Below are positions 57,850-64,000 of a stretch of DNA of 64,000 nt, piece by piece. The translations under genes and the position numbers were made by a program. Location of the stretch: the NCBI RefSeq assembly GCF_019393635.1, contig NC_057863.1:2501-66500 (forward strand). The letters run 5' to 3'. Below the pieces are notes generated by a model. That model was not told the origin of the DNA, searched no databases, and worked only from the letters and a program-made list of their open reading frames with translations. The DNA comes from Dromiciops gliroides (taxonomy: Eukaryota > Chordata > Mammalia > Microbiotheria > Microbiotheriidae). Every line of letters begins with the position of its first letter. Position 1 is the stretch's first letter.

Positions 57850-58095
57850 AAATTAGAGGCAGCTGATAGAGCAGCAGTGGAGAGTCCTGGGCCTGGAGTC
57901 AGGAATGCCTGGATTTAAAGCTGGCCTCAGACAGTTCCTAGCTCTGTGCCCCTGGATAAGTCACTTAACCTCTTTGGTTCAATTGCCTCAACTGTCAAAT
58001 GGGTATAATAATAATAATATCACTGAACTTGGAAGATTCTTGTGAGGATGAAATAACACAATATTGGAGAGAAAGCACCTGGCAAGTAGCAGGTA
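57850..58095 (+). mobile_element. MIR-like SINE, copy in A2
   Basis: The counterpart of 8845-9085, nearly identical. Confidence 0.65.
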
Positions 58096-58584
58096 CATAG
58101 AAATGCTTCTTCCCTTCCCCTTCTTTCCTACCATCTCTGCTGGAGTGTTAGGGTAGTAAGAAGGAAGCTGAAGGACAAACCTGCCACACTGGCCACAACT
58201 ATGAGCTGTGAGTGACCAATGTATGCTTGTTAAAGGGAAGAATATTCCCCAAACTAGAACCCTCCCAAAGGGAAGGGGTTTCAAGGAAAAGCAGCCTGAG
58301 CAGTTTGCAGAGATTTGGCAGATAAAACTCATGTCCAGGTAGAGGCTAGACTAAATAACCTGAAGCTACCTAGGACTGCTAAGATTAGCTCCATGTCTGA
58401 GAATCTTCAACACAAATTAGATCTTTGACCTGAAGCTACCTAGGATTGGTAAGAGACAGCTTCCACAGCAACACAGGAAACCCTCAGGTTCCTATCACAC
58501 AATGCAAAGACTTTCTATAGGAGAACCAGAAAGCAGAAGGCACCTGTCTCTTGGACACAGGAGACCAGCACTCTTCTCACTCTA

Positions 58585-58788
<204 letters not shown>

Positions 58789-58953
58789 CTAAATCATCAA
58801 AAGTCATAGGACAAAGAGCTGAAAGACACTTCAGAACTAAACAGTCCAAGTCTCAACCATGTACAGGAAGAAATTTGAAGCACAAAGAAGGGATTTGCCC
58901 AAAGGTCATACCCTTTATGAGTGTCAGAATCAACCCTTAAAACCAGTCAGTAG

Positions 58954-59245
58954 GGGGGCAGCTAGGTGGTGCAGGGGATAAAGCACCGACCCTGGATTCA
59001 GGAGGACCTAAGTTCAAATCTGGCCTCAGACACTTGACAGTCACTAGCTGTGTGACCCTGGGCAAGTCACTTAACCCTCACTGCCCCTAAAAAAAAAAAA
59101 AATATGCAGGGCAGCTAAGTTGGCACAGGAGATAAAGCACAAGCCTGGATTCAGTAGGACCTGAGTTCAAATGCGGCCTCAGGAACTAGCAAGTTCCTGA
59201 GCAAGTCACTTAACCCTAACTGCCCCGCAAAAAACAACATCAACA
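58954..59245 (+). mobile_element. Two neighbouring tRNA-derived SINEs
   Basis: The first covers 58,954-59,102. The second, partly deleted, covers 59,109-59,245 (GGGCAGCTAAGTTGGCACAG). To their left the sequence matches A1 up to 9,943, and to their right it matches A1 from about 12,690. So 2.7 kb present in A1 is missing here. Confidence 0.88.
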
Positions 59246-59249
59246 ACAA

Positions 59250-60620
59250 CAAAACCCCACACATATGTACCAAGTTGTATAGCATACAAATTCTTAGATA
59301 TTAAGTGAGTTACAGGAAGAAAACAACAGCAATACTATACTAGTTGGGGACCTCAACCTTCTGTTCTCAGAACTAGATAAATCTAACCCTAAAATAAATA
59401 AGAAATTAAGGAAGTGAATAGTATCTTAGAAAAGTTAGCTATGAAAGACCTCTAGAGAAAACTGAATGGGAAAAGAAAGCAATATACTTTTTTCTCAATG
59501 GTACATGGCACCTACACAAAATTTGACCATGTATTAGGGCATAAAAACCTCACAGTCAAACGCAGAAAGGCAGAAACAATAAATGCATCCTGTTCAGATC
59601 ATGATGCAATAAAAATTACATATATTAAGGGTTATGGAAAGATAGACTAAAAATTAATTGGAAACTAAGTATTCTCATCCTAAAGAATGAGTGTGTCAAA
59701 CAACAAATCATAGAAACAATCAATAACCTCATCCAAGAGAATGACAACAATGAGACAACATACCAAACTTATGGTATGCAGTCAAAGTAGTTCTTTGAGG
59801 AAATTTTATATCTCTAAATGCTTACATGAATAGAGAAAGAAATCAATGAATTGCAATGCAATGAAAAAAGCTAGAAAGAGAACAATTTAAAATCCCCAAT
59901 TAAATACCAAATTGGAATTCTGAAGATCAAAGGAGGGTAATAAAATTGAAAGCAAGAAAATGGTTGACTTAATAAATACAACTAAGTACTGGTCTTATGA
60001 ATAAAACAATAAAATAGATAAACCTTTGGTTAATTTCATTAAAAAAGAGAAAGAAAACCAAAATGAAAAAGTTGAATTCACCACCAATTAACAAGAAATT
60101 AAAGCAATAATTAGGAGCCAATTTGCCCCACTATATACCAGTAAATCTGACAATCTAAAGGAAATGGAAGAATATTTACAAAAATATAAATTGCCCAGAT
60201 TAACAGAAGAGGAAATAAAATACTTGAATAAGTCCATTTTAGAAAAAGAGATTGAACAAGCCATCAATGAAGTTCCTTAGAAAAAATCTGTAGGGCCTGA
60301 TAGATTTACAAGTGAGTTCTAAACATTGAAAGAACTGTTAATTCCAATGCTATGTAAACTATTTGAAAAAACAGGAGGAAGTCTAGCAAATTCCTTTCAT
60401 GACATATATATGGTGCTGATACCTAAAGCAAGAAGAGCCAAAACAGAGAAGAATATTATAGAACAATTTCTCTAATGAACATTAGCAAAATATTAGCAAA
60501 GAGATTACAGCAATTTATCACAAGGATTATACACTGTGAATGGGTGGGATTTATACCAGGAATGCAGGTCTGGTTCAATATTATGAAAACTATCAACACA
60601 GTCAAACACATCAGTGACAT
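59250..60620 (+). mobile_element. L1 ORF2 fragment, copy in A2
   Basis: Collinear with 12,690-14,285 of A1. It has worn endonuclease to reverse-transcriptase sequence (CTCAATGGTACATGGCACCT, AAAGGGTTGAATTCACCACC-like words, TATACCAGGAATGCAGGTCT). Frames are broken in many places. Confidence 0.8.
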
Positions 60621-60878
60621 GATGCCTAGGTAATAGAGACTAATGGGTGAAGTGGTCCCTCTTGTCAGTCACTTGTAAAGAGGTGGAACTTAAAAGCAAA
60701 CAAAAGAAGGAAGCATTGGTGGGGAGATGTTGGGGAGCTTGGCGAGGAGGGGGGAGGGGTGCAGCAATGCTCAAGATACCAGGGTGCCAATGAGTCAACC
60801 TGAAACATAGAAGATGACAACAGGGCAGGTGATTTACTACTTTATTCAATTCCATGCCTATTTTTGTAAAGAAATGAT

Positions 60879-63202
60879 ATATATAGTAGAGCCCAACCCC
60901 CATAGTCACACTGATACAGATCCAGCCCCAAGAAGGCCTCTCCAGAGAGACCCCCACCCCCCACCCCCTGAGCCTCTGAATCATCTGCAGCATCAGTGTC
61001 ATTTGGAACTAAGCTCATGGTCTGGTGAGAGGGCTGAGCCCTTGGCAGGGGGGAGATTACATGGGTCTCTACTGGTGCTGAGACAGAACTTAGGTTTTTT
61101 ACCCCTGCTGGGAACCAGGAGGTAGCCTTGAATAGCAGTGGCCCAAGTGGGGGAAGGGCACAGGCTCATTGGAGCTGACAACAACAGCACACAAAGCTGC
61201 TTGATTAGCAAGCTGGCCTAGGGTCATCTATAGACCAGGGAACAGGCCAGGTGAGTGAAAAACCTGCCCTTCCTTAAATCATACCAACTGGGACCCCCTG
61301 AAGCTTGGGACAGTGCAGCCTGGAAACAGTGCCCTACCTTAAGGAGCTGAAAATCAAGTAAAAGAAAAGCAAGATGAGCAGACAGAGAAAGGTGAGGACC
61401 AGAGAAAGTTTCTTTAGTGACAAGGAAGATCGAGGTGTACCCTCAGAAGAGGATGGCAATGTCAGGGCCGCTATATCTAATGCTTCCAAGAAAAATACAA
61501 ATTGGTCTCAGGCCGTAGAGGCACTGATAAAGGACTTTGAATTTAAAATTAGAGAGGTAGAGGAAAAAATGGAAAGAGAAATGAGGGTGATGCAGGAATG
61601 ACATGAGAAAAAAGTCAACAGCTTAAAAAGCCAAATGGAAAAGGAGAGACAAAAGCTCTCTGACAAAAATAATTGCCCAAGAATTAGGATTGAACAAATG
61701 GAAGCTAGTGACTTTATGAGAAACCAAGACACAATAAAGCAAATCCAAATGAATGCAAAAATAGAGAGCAATGTGAAATATCTTCTTGGAAAAACTGCTG
61801 ACCTGGAAAATAGATCCAGGAGAGATAATATGAAAATTATTGGTCTACCTGAAAACCATGATCAAGGAAAGAGCTTAGACATCATCTTCCAAAAAACTGT
61901 CAGGGAAAATTGCCCTGACAGTCTAGAAGCAGAAGGTAAAATAGAAAATGAAAGAATCCACTGATTACCTCCTAAAAGAAATCCCAAAAGGAAAACTCCC
62001 AAGAATATTATAGCCAAATTCCAGAGATCCCAGGTCAAGGAGAAAATATTGCAAGCTGCCAAAAAGAAAGAATTCAAGTACTGTGGAGCCCCAGTCAGGA
62101 TAGCACAAGATTTAGCAGCTTCTACATTAAAGGATCATAGGGCATGGAATATGATATTCCAAAGGGCAAAGGAACTGGGATTACAACCAAGAATTACCTA
62201 CCCAGCAAAACTCAACATAATCTTTCAGGGGAGAAAATGGGACTTCAGTGAAAAAGAGGAGTTTCAGGCATTTATGGTGAAAAGACCTGAACTGAATAGA
62301 AAATTTGACTTTCAAATATAAGACCCTAGAGAAGCATAAAAAGGTAAAGAGGAAAAACAAATCATGAGGGATATTAAAAAGGTTAAACTGTTTACATTCC
62401 TATATGGGAAGATGATACTTCTAACTCATAAGAACTTTCTCATTATTAGGGCAGCTGAATGGAATATATTTAGATTGGGGGAGGGGAGTCAGAAGCAAAC
62501 CCCTTTTGAAGAGGGATAGGGTGAAAGATAGATAATAGAGTAAATATCATGGGGAAGGGAATAGGATGGAGGCAAACAGTTAACAATAGTAATTGTGAAA
62601 AAGAGAAAAGGGGGGAAAATTGTACAAAAAATATTTATAGCAACTCTTTGTGGTGGCTAAGAACTGGAAATCAAAGGAATGTCCATCAATTGGGAATGAC
62701 TGAAGAAGCTGTGGTATATGATTGTAATGGAGTGTTATTGTTCTGTGAGAAGTGACAGGCAGGATGATTTCAGAGAAACTTGGAGAGACTCATTTGAACT
62801 GATGTATAGTAAAGTGAGCAGAACTGGGAGGACACTGTGTACAGTGACAGCAGTATTGTTCTATGAGCAATTGTGAATGTCTTGACTAATCTCAGCAATG
62901 CAATGATCCAAGACAATCCCAAGGGACTAATGAGGAAGCCTACTATCCTCTCCCAGAGAAATAACTGATAGTGACTGAACACAGACTTTAAAAAAAACAG
63001 CACTTGTAGGTTGTACATATATAACCTATGTCAGATTGGTTGCTGTCTTGTGGAGTGAGGAGGAAAGGGAGGGAGAGAGAAAAATTTTGGGACTCTAAAT
63101 CTTATGAAAATGAATGTTGAAAACTACCTTTATATGTAACTGGAAAAAATAAAATAAATGGAAATAAACAATAAATCAATTAATTAAATAAAAGAAAGAA
63201 AG
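60879..63202 (+). mobile_element. Half-L1 insertion with target duplication
   Basis: A 2.3 kb element flanked by AAAGAAATGAT (60868-60878 and 63203-63213). A1 carries the single empty site near 14,547. In order: a 5' UTR (60,879-61,373), L1 ORF1 (61,374-62,321), a linker (to about 62,620), the last few hundred bases of ORF2 (ACTCTTTGTGGTGGCTAAGA on), the L1 3' UTR (TATATAACCTATGTCAGATT) and an A-rich tail. Most of ORF2, including endonuclease and reverse transcriptase, is missing. This is the HAL1 type, moved by another L1's enzyme. It came after the A1/A2 duplication. Confidence 0.82.
61374..62321 (+). pseudogene. L1 ORF1 of the half-L1
   Basis: The L1 ORF1 protein binds RNA and forms trimers with L1 RNA. 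The 316-codon frame here shows a basic start (MSRQRKVRTRESFFSDKEDR), a coiled coil (about residues 45-130), an RRM-like part (KYLLGKTADLENRSRRDNMK, IIGLPENHDQ) and the C-terminal domain (YCGAPVRIAQDLAASTLKD, RAKELGLQPRITYPAKLNII). Two in-frame TGA codons interrupt it (61599 and 61962) and there is no frameshift. The second stop follows RIH, exactly as in the half-L1 at 21,830-24,205. Confidence 0.8.
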
Positions 63203-63305
63203 AAAGAAATGATGTATAAGTAAGTAATTGCCAGCTTTGTAGACAATCTCTAGGTCTATGGAAATGGCCTGGATTGCTGATGTTAGTTGGATGGACTGGA
63301 CTCAC

Positions 63306-63338
63306 CTGGGCTGGGGGTCTGCTGCTCCCAGGAGCCAT
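63306..63338 (-). CDS. Gene A2, first coding exon (start codon)
   Basis: The 33 coding bases read MAPGSSRPPAQ, with the donor GTGAGTCCAG from 63305. The exon starts at 63350 after GCTACTTACACAG. It joins the KRAB-A exon in phase 0. The four coding exons add up to 1875 bases, exactly 625 codons with the stop. The promoter and any noncoding first exon must lie beyond the window end, because an LTR and SINEs fill the remaining bases. Confidence 0.88.
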
Positions 63339-63691
63339 GCTCTCTCAATCCTGTGTAAGTAGCAAAGTAACCAAAGTGACTCCATTTTGTAAAGTTTCTC
63401 CATCTTCTCCCTAGTTCTTATCTGTTATGGTCCTAGCATACCCAGTTTTCTGAGGTAAATAAAAAGAACCTTCTCCTTGAGAAACTAAACCAAAGGACAG
63501 ACACACCTAACCAGTCTCCCCTACCCCTCCAGGAGATGGGATTGGGTGTGGCTCCTGCCTTTGTAGAATGAGGAGCAGACAGATAGCTTGAGAGATCCAG
63601 AGATGTTCCTCACCCAACTTCCCCCAGCCACCACCGATGGGGGATGGTCCTCCCCCAATAGGGGAACTTTCCACAGTCAGAAGATCACCTT

Positions 63692-63842
63692 GGGGCAGCT
63701 AGGTGGCACAGTGGATAGAGCACTGGCCCTGGAGTCAGGAGGACCTGAGTTCAAATCCGGCCTCCATTACTTGACACTTACTAGCTGTGTGACCCTGGTG
63801 CAAGTCACTCAATCCCAATTGCCTCACTAAAAAAAAAAAAAA
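63692..63842 (+). mobile_element. tRNA-derived SINE
   Basis: Full length with an A tail. AGAAGATCACCTT before it and AGAAGATGATGATG after it suggest a target duplication, with a short GAT repeat (63,845-63,860). Confidence 0.92.
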
Positions 63843-63887
63843 GAAGATGATGATGATGATCACCTCATCAGACCTCTATAAAAGTAT

Positions 63888-64000
63888 TGGGGGGGGGGGG
63901 GGCGCTAGGTGGTGCAGTAGATAAAGCACAGGACCTGAATTCAAATCTGGCCTCAGACACTTGACATGTGCCAGCTGTGTGACCCTGGGCAAGTCACTTA
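63888..64000 (+). mobile_element. tRNA-derived SINE, cut by the window end
   Basis: A G-run of about 14, then CGCTAGGTGGTGCAGTAGAT and the usual body up to CAAGTCACTTA at the last base. Confidence 0.9.

Larger units (their letters stand above)
63423..64000 (+). mobile_element. LTR fossil, partial at window end, with SINEs inside
   Basis: It starts TGTTATGGTCCTAGC. It shares CCTTCTCCTTGAGAAACTAA and AGGACAGA with the LTR at 44,139. A TATA-like CTCTATAAAAGTATTGG lies near 63,875. Two SINEs interrupt it and it runs past the window, so its end and any internal part are unseen. The A1 unit lacks it at about 14,755. Confidence 0.55.

Overview
The window is mammalian nuclear DNA, almost certainly from a marsupial. 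The strongest sign is about 25 copies of one tRNA-derived SINE (head GGGGCAGCTAGGTGGC, box CTGAGTTCAAATCC, tail CAAGTCACTTAACCC). It occurs with MAR1/MIR-type CORE-SINEs, L2 tails, marsupial-type L1s and retroviral LTRs. I name no species.

The genes are a tandem KRAB C2H2 zinc-finger (KRAB-ZNF) cluster, all on the minus strand. From right to left: gene A2 (coding exons 63338-63306, 58788-58662, 56965-56870, 51048-49430; an open 624-residue reading frame); gene B (38731-38696, 36463-36337, 35852-35757, 29051-26476; an open 944-residue frame with 21 intact fingers); and gene A1 (14688-14656, 9780-9654, 8220-8125, 2119-about 430), a paralogue of A2 whose finger exon is broken by frameshifts after five fingers. 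In all three the KRAB-A exon is exactly 127 bp, the second KRAB exon exactly 96 bp, and every splice phase fits. No function beyond KRAB-ZNF repression can be read from the sequence.

A1 and A2 lie in a large duplication (about 1-14.7 kb and 48.8-63.4 kb). Background identity looks like roughly 90% by eye, but two tracts are nearly identical, one covering the KRAB-A exon. That is what gene conversion would leave. Many insertions sit in only one copy and so date from after the duplication. A second local duplication repeats the 5' end of A1 (about 11-16.5 kb and 19.8-25.8 kb), including the presumed promoter. A third, decayed unit lies at 42.65-43.5 kb.

Between genes the DNA is mostly repeats: L1 fragments at 11-14, 17-21.7, 29.4-33.8, 37.7-38.1 and 59.2-60.6 kb; two half-L1 elements that keep ORF1 but lack most of ORF2 (21.8-24.2 and 60.9-63.2 kb); and LTR fossils at 3.5, 40.5, 44.1-45.6, 55.6 and 63.4 kb. 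A GC-rich promoter region lies at 39.3-40.1 kb beside gene B. A second promoter-like patch with a long ZNF143-type motif lies at 42.3 kb. All percentages are estimates by eye.
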